In this document: piece after piece, positions 54,544 to 64,000 of the stretch
Layout: every line of letters starts with the position of its first letter
How positions within the stretch are numbered: position 1 is the stretch's first letter
NCBI GenBank assembly: GCA_024760905.1
Contig: CM045729.1
Span: forward strand, 9,849,580-9,913,579
Length of the DNA stretch: 64,000 bases
Direction: 5' to 3'
From: Plotosus lineatus
Lineage: Eukaryota; Chordata; Actinopteri; Siluriformes; Plotosidae
The notes under the pieces: model-generated
The model's database searches: none
Told to the model about the DNA's origin: nothing
The model's input: the letters and a program-made list of their open reading frames with translations, nothing else
Program-made: the position numbers and the translations under genes

Positions 54544-54544
54544 T
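54494..54544. repeat. (AAT)n microsatellite, LINE insertion site
   Basis: AAT run ending 'atatca', the start of the target site of the LINE at 54545. Confidence 0.9.
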
Positions 54545-54732
54545 CAATGCAGCCGTGAGGGGGGCACAAACAAGTGCCCGCCCTCATGCCGGTCCCAAGC
54601 CCGGATAAATGCAGAGAGTTGCAACAGGAAGGACATCCGGCGTAAAACCTTTGCAAGAATACAAAATGCAAACCGTAAAGACAAATTTCATACCAGATTG
54701 GTCGAGGCCCGGGGTAACAACGACCGCCATCA

Positions 54733-55416
54733 GTGCCGTTAACCAACAGCGTGCTGGTGGAAATTGGACTACTGTTGGTCGAAGACGTCAAAGAAAGAGA
54801 GGTGGGAGGCGTGTCCAAAGGCAGAGAAATGAGGAAAAGCATGAGTTTAGGACTGAGAGTAGGGACTTTGAATGTTGGAAAAGGTGGAGAGCTGGCTGAC
54901 AGGATGCAGAGGAAGAACGTGGACATACTGTATGTTCAGGAGACCAGGTGGAAAGGTAGCAAGGCTAGAAGCTTAGGAGCAGGGTTTAAGTTGTTTTTTC
55001 ATGGTGTGGATGGGAAGAGAAATGGAGTAGGAGTCATCTTAAAGGAGGGGTTGGTCAGGAATGTTCGAGAAATGAAAAGATTGTCAGACAGAATGATGAG
55101 TCTCAAGTTAGAAATTGAATGTGTGATGTTCAATGTTGTTAGTGATTATGCCCCACGGGCAGGATGTGAGCTAGAAGAGAAGGAGAGATTCTGGAGTGGC
55201 CTAGATGAAGTGATGCAGAGTACACCCAGAGGTGAAAGAGTGGCCATTGATGAAGATTTCAATGGACATGTTGGTGCAGGAAAGAGGGGACGAGGAAGTG
55301 ATGGGCAGGTTTGGTATCCAGGACAGGAACACAGAAGGACAAATGTTGATAGATTTTGCAAAAAGGAGGGAAATGGCTGTGGTAAATACTTTCTTCCAGA
55401 AGAGGGAGGAGCATAG
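54733..55416 (+). pseudogene. RTE LINE endonuclease, frameshifted
   Basis: GTLNVGK (a deletion removes the TMQ part), VQETRW, SDYAPRAG and then DEDFNGHVG, in which the catalytic GDFN block has Gly-Ala changed to Asp-Glu. A frameshift at about 55285 moves the rest of the domain to the frame at 55232-55498. Confidence 0.8.
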
Positions 55417-56127
55417 GGTGATCTATAAAAGTGGAGCTAGTAGCACACAGGTAGACTACATCTTGTTTAGGCGATGTAATTTGAAGGAAAGTCAGTGACT
55501 GCAAAATAGTAGTGGGGGAGATTGTTGCCAAACAGAATAGGATGGTGGTGTGCAGGATAATACTGATGGTAAGAAAGGTGAAGAAGGCAAAGGCAAAGCG
55601 GAAGACAAACCGGTGGAAGCTGAAAAAGGAAGAGTGTCGGGTTGTCTTCAAGGAGGAGTTGAAACAGGTTTTGGGTGGTCAGAAAGTGCTTCCAGATGAC
55701 TGGACAACTACAGCTAATGTGATCAGGGAGAAAGATAGGAGAGTACTCGGCGTGTCCTCTGGAAGCACAGTAGATAAGGAGACTTGGCAGTGGGATGAGG
55801 AAGTGCAGGCGTGTGTACAAAAGAAGAGGTTAGCTAAGAAGAAGTGGGACATAGAGAAGACCGAAGAGAGGAAACAGGAGTACAGGGAGACACAGCGTAA
55901 GGCGAAGGTAGCAGTGTCAAAGGCCAAACATAGGGCATATGATGACTTGTATGCTAGGTAAGACATTAAGGAGGGAGAAAAAGATCTATACAGGTTGGCA
56001 CAGCAGAGAAATAGAGATGGGAAGGATGGGCAGCAAATTAGAGTGATTAAGGACAGTGTGGGAAATGTGTTGATTGATGAAAGAAATGTGCTGGGAAGAT
56101 GGAAAGAGTACTTTGAAGAGCTGATGA

Positions 56128-56958
56128 ATGAGGAAAATAAGAGAGAAAAAAAGAGTAAAAGAGGTGACTGTTGAGGGCCAGGAAGTAGCAAAGATTAGTA
56201 AGGGAGAAGTGAGGAGGGCATTGAAGAGGATGAAGAATGGAAAGGCAGTTGGTCCTGATGACTTACCGTTGGAGGTTTGGAAGTGTCTAGGAGAGGTAGC
56301 AGTAGATTTTCTGACAAGAACATTCAACAAGGTCCGAGAGAGTGAGAGGATGCCAGAGGAGTGGAGGAGAAGTGTGCTGGTGCCCATTTTTAAGAACAAG
56401 GGAGATGTGCAGAGTTGTGGCAGCTACAGAGGGATAAAGTTGATGAGCCATACAATGAAGTTATGGGAAAGAATAGTGGAAGCTAGACTAAGGGCAGAAG
56501 TCAGCATTTGTGAACAACAGTTTGGTTTCATGCCAAGAAAGAGCACCACAGATGCAGTGTTTACTTTGAGGATGTTAATAGAGAAGTACAGAGCAGGTCA
56601 GAAGGAGTTGCATTGTGCCTTTGTGGATCTGGAGAAAGCATATGACAGGGTGCCGAGAGAGGAACTGTGGTATTGCATGAGGAAGTCTGGAGTGGCAGAG
56701 AAGTATGTTATAGTGGTGCAGGACATGTATGAGAGATGTAAGACAGTGGTGAGGTGTGCTGTCGGTGTGACAGAAGAGTTCAAGGTGGAGGTGGGACTGC
56801 ATCAAGGGTCAGCTCTGAGCCCCTTCTTGTTTGCTATGGTGATGGAAAGGCTGACAGACGAGGTTAGACAAGAATCTCCATGGACTATGATGTTTGCAGA
56901 TGACATTGTGATCTGTAGTGAGAGCAGAGAACACGTGCAGGACAAAATAGAGAGGTAG
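56128..56958 (+). pseudogene. RTE LINE reverse transcriptase core
   Basis: A 276-codon frame with KAVGPDDLPLEVWKCLGEV, FGFMPRKSTTDAVFTLRML, FVDLEKAYDRVPREELW, HQGSALSPFLF and MMFADDIVICS. A TAG at 56956 stands for Trp of 'ERWRYAL'. The thumb region continues in other frames to 57649. Confidence 0.85.
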
Positions 56959-57861
56959 AGGTATGCCCTGGAAAGGAAGGGAATGAAGGTTAGCCTCAGT
57001 AAAACAGAATACATGTGTGTGTGAACGACAAGGACCCAAGATTAACGGTGAGGTTACAGGGAGCAGAGATAAAGAAGGTGGAGGATTTTCAGTACTTAGG
57101 CTCAACAATTCAGAGCAATGGAGAGTGTGGAAAAGAGGTGAAGAAGCGTGTGCAGGCAGGTTGGAATGGTTGGAGAAAAGTATCTGGTGTGATGTGTGAT
57201 AGGTAGGTATCGGGAAGAATGAACGGAAAAGTATACAAGACGGTGTTGAGGCCAGCGATGTTGTATGGTTTAGAAAAATTGGCCCTGGGGAAAAGACAGG
57301 ACGCAGAGCTAGAGGTAGCAGAGATGAAAATGTTGAGGTTCTCTTTGGGAGTAACAACGATGGAAGGATCAGGCATGAGGACATCAGAGGGACAGCCCAT
57401 GTAAGATGTTTTGGAGGCAAGGTCAGAGAGGCTAGATTGAGATGGTTTGGACTTGTACAGAGGAAGGATAGTGAGTATGTTGGTTCTAGGATGCTGAGGT
57501 TGGAACTACCAGGCAGAAGGCCGAGAGGAAGACCAAAGAGAAGATTTATGGATGTGGTGAAGGAGGACATGAAGGTCGTTGGAGTAAGAGTAGAAGATAC
57601 AGAGGATAGGGTGAGATGGAGGCGGATAGTTTACTGTGGCGACCCCTGAAGGGGGAAACCGAAAGAGAAAGAAGAAGAAGAAGAAGGATATCACAAAAAT
57701 TCTTCCACTTTTTTGAAATATAAATGGAAAAAGTTTTGCTGCTTCAAGATCTCCTCACTGCTGATGCTGCTGCCACTGCGACCTGAACCCAGATGAAGCA
57801 GATGATGATGATTATGATAACAATACATACATTTTTTACACAAGAGAGCTTTGAGAGATTT

Positions 57862-58110
57862 CCTTTTGGCTTTTTCCCTTTTTCAGGGGTCGCCATAGAG
57901 AGAGAATGATTCGGATGTTTGATTTGGTTCATAGTTTTTTACGTCAGATGCCCTTCCTGACAAAATCCTTTTGCAAAGGACAGAAACATGCTGATGGCTA
58001 TGTAGCTCCTCCTACGAAAGTCAGCAATGGTTCTTTTCCATGAACCTCTCACCATGGACAGTGAGAGACATGGCCGGCCTTTGATAACCCAGTTAGTGAA
58101 CTGGGGAGGT
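57862..58110 (-). mobile_element. tRNA-derived SINE in intron 5 of copy 4
   Basis: Same SINE and same position as in copies 1 and 2; the head is missing. Confidence 0.85.
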
Positions 58111-58300
58111 TTTCCCACCAATTTATTGAAATAAAATAAGGGAAAATCTCTATGAATTAGCTTCAAATCATTCGCAACAAAAAACTTATCTGTTATTCAA
58201 GGCACCACAGTGTACACGAACCAAAGGATTTCAAAATAAAAGTTCCACTGGATTAAAAGATGTTGCATGAAATGTAAACAGATTTATGATACGTATAATT

Positions 58301-58347
58301 ATTTATTATTATGATTATTATGATTATTATTATTATTAATAACAATG

Positions 58348-58392
<45 letters not shown>
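58301..58392. repeat. (ATT)n/(AAT)n microsatellite
   Basis: ATT units followed by AAT units, about 200 bases from exon 5. Confidence 0.9.
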
Positions 58393-58499
58393 GTAATTTA
58401 AATTTGCAATATACAAATAAATGCTGCAAAACCCTTAAGTGCAGTTTATTAGAAAACAGAAAATCAGGTTAAGGGTTTGGATTTAGAAAATGTGTGCAT

Positions 58500-58561
<62 letters not shown>
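58500..58561. repeat. (CA)n microsatellite at the 5' end of intron 5, copy 4
   Basis: About 31 CA units starting some 30 bases downstream of the exon 5 donor (minus sense (TG)n). Confidence 0.95.
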
Positions 58562-58563
<2 letters not shown>

Positions 58564-58590
58564 TAAGAATTAGTACTTTCAGTAGCTTAC

Positions 58591-58709
58591 TGTATTGTAC
58601 AGTGTCCTTCACCTTTTCCCAGACTCTGAACTTCAGGTTGCTCAGATGCTTTGCCACATGGATCAGTGCTCCTGTAAGCTCGTCTGGATGCTGCAGTGTG
58701 CACTGGGCT
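58591..58709 (-). CDS. finTRIM copy 4, exon 5
   Basis: 119 bases, RAQCTLQHPDELTGALIHVA to KDTVQY. The acceptor is 'gtttacag' (TAC-AG where copy 1 has TCC-AG) and the donor GTAAGC. Confidence 0.85.
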
Positions 58710-58795
58710 CTGTAAACACATTCGGGAGTCAGTGCTGCTGTGGGTTTGGATTCAGAAACACAGAGAATGAGAGAGACAGGAAGCACATCACTCAC

Positions 58796-58818
58796 CTTTT
58801 CACTGCAGCCTTGTAGTT
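58796..58818 (-). CDS. finTRIM copy 4, exon 4 (23 bases)
   Basis: The micro-exon encodes NYKAAVK plus two bases, with acceptor 'gttgtacag' and donor GTGAGT. Confidence 0.85.
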
Positions 58819-58946
58819 CTGTACAACAACAAAGTAAATATCAGTGGAGATGATTGACATTTTTACACCAATGAAATGTGGCGTTTCTGATGATAGTAAC
58901 AAGTTTTACTTTCTCACAGTATAAATACTGAATAAATGATCCTCAC

Positions 58947-59177
58947 TTGTAAGAACGAGACGTTTTCAGCTCTCATCTCGTCTCTTATGGCTCTGATTGT
59001 GTCTGAAAGAGATGAAATGTCTCTGCTCAGCTTCTCCATCTTCTCCTTCATCATCTGACTCTTCTGCTCCTCTTCCTCTCTCAGTGCAGTGATCCTGACT
59101 TTCTCTTCATCTCGTAGAAACCGGTGAAGCTTCTCAAACTCCTCCTGAATCTGACGCTCTGTGTGTTGGGCCTGAAT
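58947..59177 (-). CDS. finTRIM copy 4, exon 3 (coiled coil)
   Basis: 231 bases, [20 protein letters not shown] to ENVSFLQ; borders as in copies 1 and 2. Confidence 0.9.
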
Positions 59178-59269
59178 CTGCAGTGAAGAGGAATTCAAAT
59201 GAAATAGAATCCATTATGCAATGATGTGAAATATAATTATAATAATAAACCCATGCTATTGATTCTGAC

Positions 59270-59365
59270 CTTTATTTGTTCTGCAGTCTGACTCCAGTTC
59301 AGTTTACAGTCTTTAAAGATCTTCAGTTTCTCCTGTAGGGGTTTCAATGCAGTTTTGAGCTCCTC
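59270..59365 (-). CDS. finTRIM copy 4, exon 2
   Basis: 96 bases, EELKTALKPLQEKLKIFKDC to AEQIK, phase 0. Confidence 0.9.
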
Positions 59366-59504
59366 CTGAAACAAATCCACACACTGCATGGAGACTCTAT
59401 GTTTCAGATCTTATTTTACACGTTACCTCACACCACTGTTTATTCAGGAGATTTAACTGTACAATGTTCAGTGTGTGTTTTACATTATTATATAAATTAT
59501 TTAC

Positions 59505-59903
59505 CTTACAGTCTGTTACTGCTTCATTAATGGGGCAGAATTTGTGGGTGGTGTGTTTTCTTGAATCCCGACACACCACGCACACCGGCTGTTGATCGTC
59601 CAAACAGAAGAGTTTGAATTTCTCACTGTGCAGACTGCAGACTGTTTCAGACCCTGATGAAGGTCTCTGACTTCTGTCCTGTAATAAAGTCTCACACAGG
59701 TTCTTTAAGGACAGATTTATGGGAGGATCATCCATGGACGACTTCCTCCTACAAATGGGACATTCTCTGGATCCTTTGGTCTCCCAGAACTTGTCCAAAC
59801 ACACTTTACACACACTGTGACTGCAGCCCAGAAGAACAGGATTATTGAAGATTTCACAGCACACAGGGCAGGAGAGATCCTCCTCTGAGAACTTAGAAGC
59901 CAT
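59505..59903 (-). CDS. finTRIM copy 4, exon 1: RING finger and B-box
   Basis: 133 residues from [23 protein letters not shown] ligands [13 protein letters not shown] and CPICRR are intact, as are the B-box ligands ([20 protein letters not shown]). The start was taken at 59903, shared with the other copies; the open frame extends upstream without an ATG. The six exons together give 1407 bases and 468 aa without a stop, so the gene is potentially functional as a ubiquitin ligase. It differs from copies 1 and 2 in having a damaged ISRE, a LINE in intron 5 and a changed C-terminus. Family members act in the cytoplasm in innate immunity; the target here is unknown. Confidence 0.93.
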
Positions 59904-59943
59904 TTTATTTCGCTGTTGTTGTTCTCTCCAGTCCAAATGTGCA

Positions 59944-59965
59944 GAGATTACCTTTCATTTTGATT
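59944..59965 (-). promoter_or_regulatory. Decayed ISRE of copy 4
   Basis: The place of the ISRE in copies 1 and 2 reads TCAAAATGAAAGGTAATCTC on minus. The first GAAA remains but the second half GAAAC is lost. Confidence 0.55.
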
Positions 59966-60297
59966 AAAAGTAATTACAGCCTGATTTCAGGTTTCTTTAA
60001 AGTTAAACACATGACTTTGTAGGTCCAGTTATTAATCACTTCTTATCACAGTTCTGAGAATGAGACTCAGATTTCTTCCTAAACCGAGAAAAAAAAAAAA
60101 CACTCACCAGAGCAGAACACTGCAGGCTGGTTTTGGAGGACTGCGGTAGTCTCAGACTCCACACTTCCTGAATAGGAGGAGTTTTAGAGAGACTTGTTGT
60201 GACATGTTTGACATTTCCATCAGAAACAACACACAACACTTATGAACCACAAGATTAAACACATTCTTCTTCTTCTTCTTCTTATTATTATTATTAT

Positions 60298-60510
60298 AGG
60301 AGAGTGTGGCCTGGTGGCCTGCTGGATTACTGATCTCAAGGTTGGGGGTTCAAAACTTACTGTTAACAGTTGTTACTGAACACTCCTCGCTCCCCAGCTG
60401 CTGCAATTAACTGGGTGATAAAAGGCCGACCACGTTTCTCATTGTTTATGGTGGGAAGCTGTAAAAGAACCATTGCTGACTTTTGTGAAGAGTAGATGCA
60501 TAGCTGTGAG
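60298..60510 (+). mobile_element. tRNA-derived SINE, diverged
   Basis: Head 'tgtggcctggtggcctgctg', box B-like GGTTCAAAAC and core to 'aaagaaccattgctgacttttg'. It is more diverged than other copies. A type B repeat tail follows at about 60535-60630. Confidence 0.75.
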
Positions 60511-60932
60511 CATGTCTCTGCTCTGCAATAGCCTGTCCAGCTGTCCAGGGTGTACTCTGAACAGAGTTGACTGAGATGGGCTCCAGTTTACCCCCGACCC
60601 TAATTGGAATTAAGACATTCAGATAATTTATTATCATTATTATTATTAGTCCCCTCCCTGAATTGTCACATTATCGTGGTGGAGGGGTTTGCGTGACCTA
60701 ATGATCTTCGGAGCTATGATGTCGGGGGCATAATGCCCCTGGTAGGGTCACCCAAGGCAAACAGGTCCTGGGTGAAGGTCCAGACGACGTGTGATTCAGA
60801 AGACCATTATGAGAGAGACACATCTAAGGAAGCAGTCTCCCTTGCCCAGACGTGGGTCACCAGCTTTCCCTCCTGGAGCCTGTTCTAGCTTATACTCATG
60901 GAGCCTGGACGGGCCTAGCCTGAAAAGGAGAC

Positions 60933-61499
60933 ATGGGTCCGCCCTCCCATGGACCCACCACTCGTGGGAGGAGTTTTAGGGGTCAGGTGCAGTGTGAGTT
61001 GGGTGGCAGCCGAAGGCATGGGTTCTGTCGTACTGATCCTCGGCTACTTACTCTGACCCTTGGGACATGGAATGTCACCTCTCTGGCGGGGAAGGAGCCT
61101 GATCTGGTGCGTGAGGTGGAGAGATACGGACTAGATATAGTCGGGCTCACCTCAACGCATAGCTTGGGCTCTGGAACCATCCATCTCGAGAGAGGCTCGA
61201 CCTTATTCTATTCTGGAGTTGTTTATGGGGAGAGGTGGCGAGCTGGTGTGGGTATTCTTGTTGCCCCCTGTCTCAGTGCCCAAATGTTGGGGTTCTCCAC
61301 GGTTGATGAAAGGGTAGTTTCCCTCCGTCTTCGGGTGGGGGGACAGGTCCTGACTGTTATTTGTGCTTATGCACCAAATGAAAGTTCAGAGTACCCACCC
61401 TTCTTGGAGTACGCTCCCTCGGGAACTCACTCATGTTCGAAAATAAGTGTGCCCATAAGTGCACTTGGCACCAGGACACCCGAGGTCGCAATTCGATGA
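60933..61499 (+). pseudogene. Endonuclease of the second LINE, internally deleted
   Basis: Motifs up to CAYAPNESSEYPPFLE are present. Then about 200 bases that should encode the GDFN catalytic block are missing and the frame goes off. The closing block (STDYHLVVSW) is in the frame from 61555. Confidence 0.8.
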
Positions 61500-62786
61500 T
61501 TGACTTTGTCGTCATGTCATCGGACTTGCAGCCATATGTTGTAGACACATTTGGGTGAAGAGAGGAGCTGCGCTGTCTACCGACTACCACCTGGTGGTGA
61601 GCTGGCTTCGGTGGTGGGGGAGGCTGCCTTCCAGACCTGGCAGGCCCAAGTGTATAATCAGGGTCTGCTGGGAACGTTTGGCAGAGTCCCCTGTCCGAGA
61701 AGCCTTTAACTCTCATCTCCGTCAGAGCTACAACCACGTGCCGGAGGAGACAGGGGACATGGAATCCGAATGGGCCGCCTCCATTGCTGAGGCGGCGGCC
61801 CATAGCTGTGGCCATAAGGTCATCGGTGCTTGTCGTGGCGGTAACCCCCGAACCCGATGGTGGACACCTGCAGTGAAGGCGGCTGTCCAGCTGAAGAAGG
61901 AGGCCTATCGGGTTTTATTAGCCTGTGGGACTCCCGAGGCAGCAAACAGGTACCGGCAGGCCAAATGTGCTGCAGCTGAGACTGTCGCAGATGCAAAATC
62001 TGGGGAGTGGGAGGAGTTCGGTGAGGGCCTGGAGAGTGATTATTGGTTGGCCTCAAAAAGGTTCTGGACTGCCATCCCCTTAGGAGGGGGAAGCAGTTCT
62101 CCACAAACACTGTTTACAGTGGAGGTGGGGAGCTTCTTACCTCGACTGGGGATGTCGAGAGGTGGAGAAATACTTTGAGGACCTCCTCAATCCCACCAAC
62201 ACACCCTCCATGGAACAGGAAGACCCTGGGAGTTTAGGTGGGGCGGAGGTCACTGAGGTTGTCAAAAATCTCCTCGGTGGTCGAGCTCCTGGGTTGGACG
62301 AGATTCGCCCAGAATATTTCAGGGCTCTGGATGCTGTTGGACTGTTGGTTGACATGTCTCTGCAACATCGCGTGGTCATCGGGGGCTGTACCTCTGGATT
62401 GGCAAACTGGGGTGGTGGTCCCAATTTTTAAGAAGGGGGACTGGAGGGTGTGTTCCATTTATCGGGGAATGACACTCCTCAGCCTGCCTAGGAAAGTCTA
62501 TGCAGGGATACTAGAGCGGAGGATCCAACCGATAGTCGAACATCAAATTCAGGAGGAATAATGTGGTTTTCGTCTTGGCCATAGCACTCTTGACCAACTC
62601 TATATGCTCCACAGGCTTCTGGAGGGGCCATAGGAGTTTGCCCAATCTGTCCACATGTGTTTTGTGGATTTGGAGAAGGCTTTCTACCATGTCACTTGAA
62701 TAATTCTGTGGAGCTTTCTCCGAGAGTACGGCATTCCAGACTCGTTACTACTGGCCATTCGGTCGCTGTATCACCGGAGCCAGAGT

Positions 62787-63149
62787 TTGGTCCGTATTAG
62801 CAATAACAGGTCAAATTCGTTTCCGGTGGGAGTTGGAGTCCGCGAAGGCTGTCCTTTGTCACCGATTCTGTTCATAATTTTTATGGACAGAATTTCTATG
62901 CGCAGTCGAGGCGTTGAGGTGTTCTGGTTTGGTGGCCATTGGATCTTGTCTCTGCTTTTTGTGGATGATGTTGTCCTTTTGGCTTCATCATGTCGGGACC
63001 TCCAGCTCTCACTGGAGCAATTCGCAGCCGAGTGCGAAGCAGCCAGGATGAGGATCAGTACTTCCAAATCCGAGGCCATGGTTTTCAGTTGGACAAGGGT
63101 GGAATGCACCCTCTGGGTCAGGAATGAGGTCCTACCCCAAGTGGAGTAG
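62787..63149 (+). pseudogene. Reverse transcriptase core of the second LINE
   Basis: GVREGCPLSPILFIIFMDRI and LLFVDDVVLLASSCRDLQLS carry RT motifs B and C. ISTSKSEAMV follows. A stop at 63147 cuts the link to FKYLGVLF; the thumb region is open at 63168-63720. Confidence 0.8.
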
Positions 63150-63751
63150 TTTAAGTATCTTGGGGTCTTGTTCACGAATGAAGGAAGGATGGAGCGGAAG
63201 ATCAACACACGGATCACTGCAGCCTCTGCTGTTAAGCAGAGCCTGTACCGATCCGTCGTGGTGAAGAAGGAGCTGATCCGCAAGGCGAAGCTCTCAATTT
63301 ACCAGTCGATCTACGTTCCAACCCTCACCTATGGTCACAAGCTTTGGGTAGTGACCGAAAGAACAATATGGTGGTGGATACAAGCGGCTGAAATGAGCTT
63401 CCTTCGCCGGGTTGTGGGGTTCTCCCTTAGAGATAAAGTAAGAAGCTCTACCATCCAAGGAGAACTCGGAGTAGATCCGCTGCTCCTTCGCATTGAGAGG
63501 GGCCAGTTGAGGTGGCTCAGGCATCTGGTCAGAATGCCTCCCGGACGCCTGCTGGTGTGGTGTTTCGGGCATGTCCAATCGGAAAGAGACCCTGGGGTCG
63601 ACCTAGAACACGCTAAAGGGACTATGTCTCTCGGCTTGTCTGGAACCGCCTCAGTGTCCCCCGGGGAGAGTTGGAGGAAGTGGCTGGAGAGAGGGACGTC
63701 TAGACCTCTTTGCTTAGATTGCTGTCCCCGCGACCCGACCCTGGACTTAGC

Positions 63752-63755
63752 GGAA

Positions 63756-63789
<34 letters not shown>

Positions 63790-63808
63790 TTATGATGATG
63801 ATGATGAT
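63752..63808. repeat. (TAA)n(GAT)n tail of the second LINE
   Basis: TAA units pass into GAT/GATGAT units at the LINE 3' end. Confidence 0.9.
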
Positions 63809-64000
63809 GTCAATGTGAATTGACAACAAACCTGAAGATGAACCCTTTCGCAGATATTTATAGACACTGAGCTCGTTTCAAATTGCGCATGTACACCTGA
63901 AAACTTTCTGTGAGGTCTGTAATAATTTCTCTTTCTTCAAGCCAGAAGAGCAGAAGGTGTAAATGTATAATTCCACGGTGTACCTTGCCCTTAGATGAGG
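63809..64000. other. No recognised gene
   Basis: Short unassigned end of the window. Confidence 0.4.

Larger units (their letters stand above)
54545..57686 (+). mobile_element. RTE-clade LINE, near full length, in intron 5 of copy 4
   Basis: It runs from the 5' end 'tgcagccgtgaggggggc' to the 3' end 'gcgacccctgaagggggaaacc' plus (GAA)n. 'atatca' flanks both sides, and the uninterrupted site is seen in copy 1 (about 128-140) and copy 2 (about 31443-31455). It is inserted opposite to the gene. Frames 54733-55416, 55232-55498, 55512-55961, 56128-56958, 57015-57206 and 57437-57649 show several frameshifts and stops. Confidence 0.92.
60640..63772 (+). mobile_element. Second LINE family, near full length
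   Basis: The 5' UTR ('gtcccctccctgaattgtcac', 'tgatcttcggagctatgatg') is followed by endonuclease, linker, RT and thumb, then a short 3' end and (TAA)n. It shares no obvious sequence with the RTE LINE. EN: LGTWNVTSLAGKEPDLV, HSLGSGT, ICAYAPNESSEYP. RT: EIRPEYFRALDAVG, LRVGGQ-type and GVREGCPLSPILFIIFMDRI. The catalytic box is FVDDVVLLAS. The frames 60933-61499, 61555-62178, 62162-62431, 62238-62561, 62787-63149 and 63168-63818 are shifted against each other. It is inactive. Confidence 0.9.

Noticed and set aside
59904..59936. Upstream extension of copy 4 exon 1
   Set aside because: The extension has no ATG (it begins at TTG), and the conserved start in all copies is MASK at 59903.

Overview
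The window is teleost fish genomic DNA. The genes have short introns with GT/AG borders. Abundant (CA)n and (AAT)n microsatellites, RTE-type LINEs with (GAA)n tails, tRNA-derived SINEs, Tc1 and hAT transposons and a finTRIM-type gene family are all typical of teleosts. The exact species cannot be read from the sequence.

The host genes are a tandem array of finTRIM-like genes (RING, B-box, coiled coil, PRY/SPRY=B30.2), all on the minus strand. Copy 1 has five exons at 996-2307; its B30.2 exon must lie left of the window. Copy 2 runs from the RING exon at 36307 to the B30.2 exon at 30629 and predicts 469 aa. Copy 3 is a lone B30.2 exon (48839-49365) with no N-terminal exons of its own. Copy 4 runs from 59903 to 53694 and predicts 468 aa. 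A three-exon fragment lies on the plus strand at 13181-13636. Copies 1 and 2 share their 5' flank, including an interferon-response-like element just upstream of the ATG that is broken in copy 4. finTRIMs are known as a virus- and interferon-responsive family of E3 ubiquitin ligases; that role here is inferred from family membership.

Almost everything else is transposable elements. An RTE-clade LINE (AP endonuclease plus reverse transcriptase, (GAA)n tail) occurs about a dozen times; three copies are near full length (6661-9845, 38576-41722, 54545-57686). A tRNA-derived SINE that carries both a 5' piece and the 3' tail of this LINE is scattered throughout. There are also an RNase H-bearing I-like LINE (17.0-20.4 kb), a LINE ending in a C2H2 finger (32.4-34.8 kb), an unrelated near-full-length LINE (60.6-63.8 kb), a jockey-group fragment (41.7-42.6 kb), two Ty3/Gypsy remnants (42.6-44.5 and 50.5-51.5 kb), a decayed endogenous retrovirus (46.3-47.9 kb), a Tc1-like transposon (21.5-23.1 kb) and several hAT-type elements.

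The window is best read as a recently duplicated immune-gene array being reshaped by transposons. Several insertions sit in one duplicated unit while the other keeps the empty site, so events can be ordered. Within the genes the notable changes are an intron in copy 2 that shrank to 18 in-frame bases, a rewritten C-terminus in copy 4, (TG)n tracts pressed against the B30.2 splice acceptor, and a spare downstream B30.2 exon. No clearly new biological system was found.
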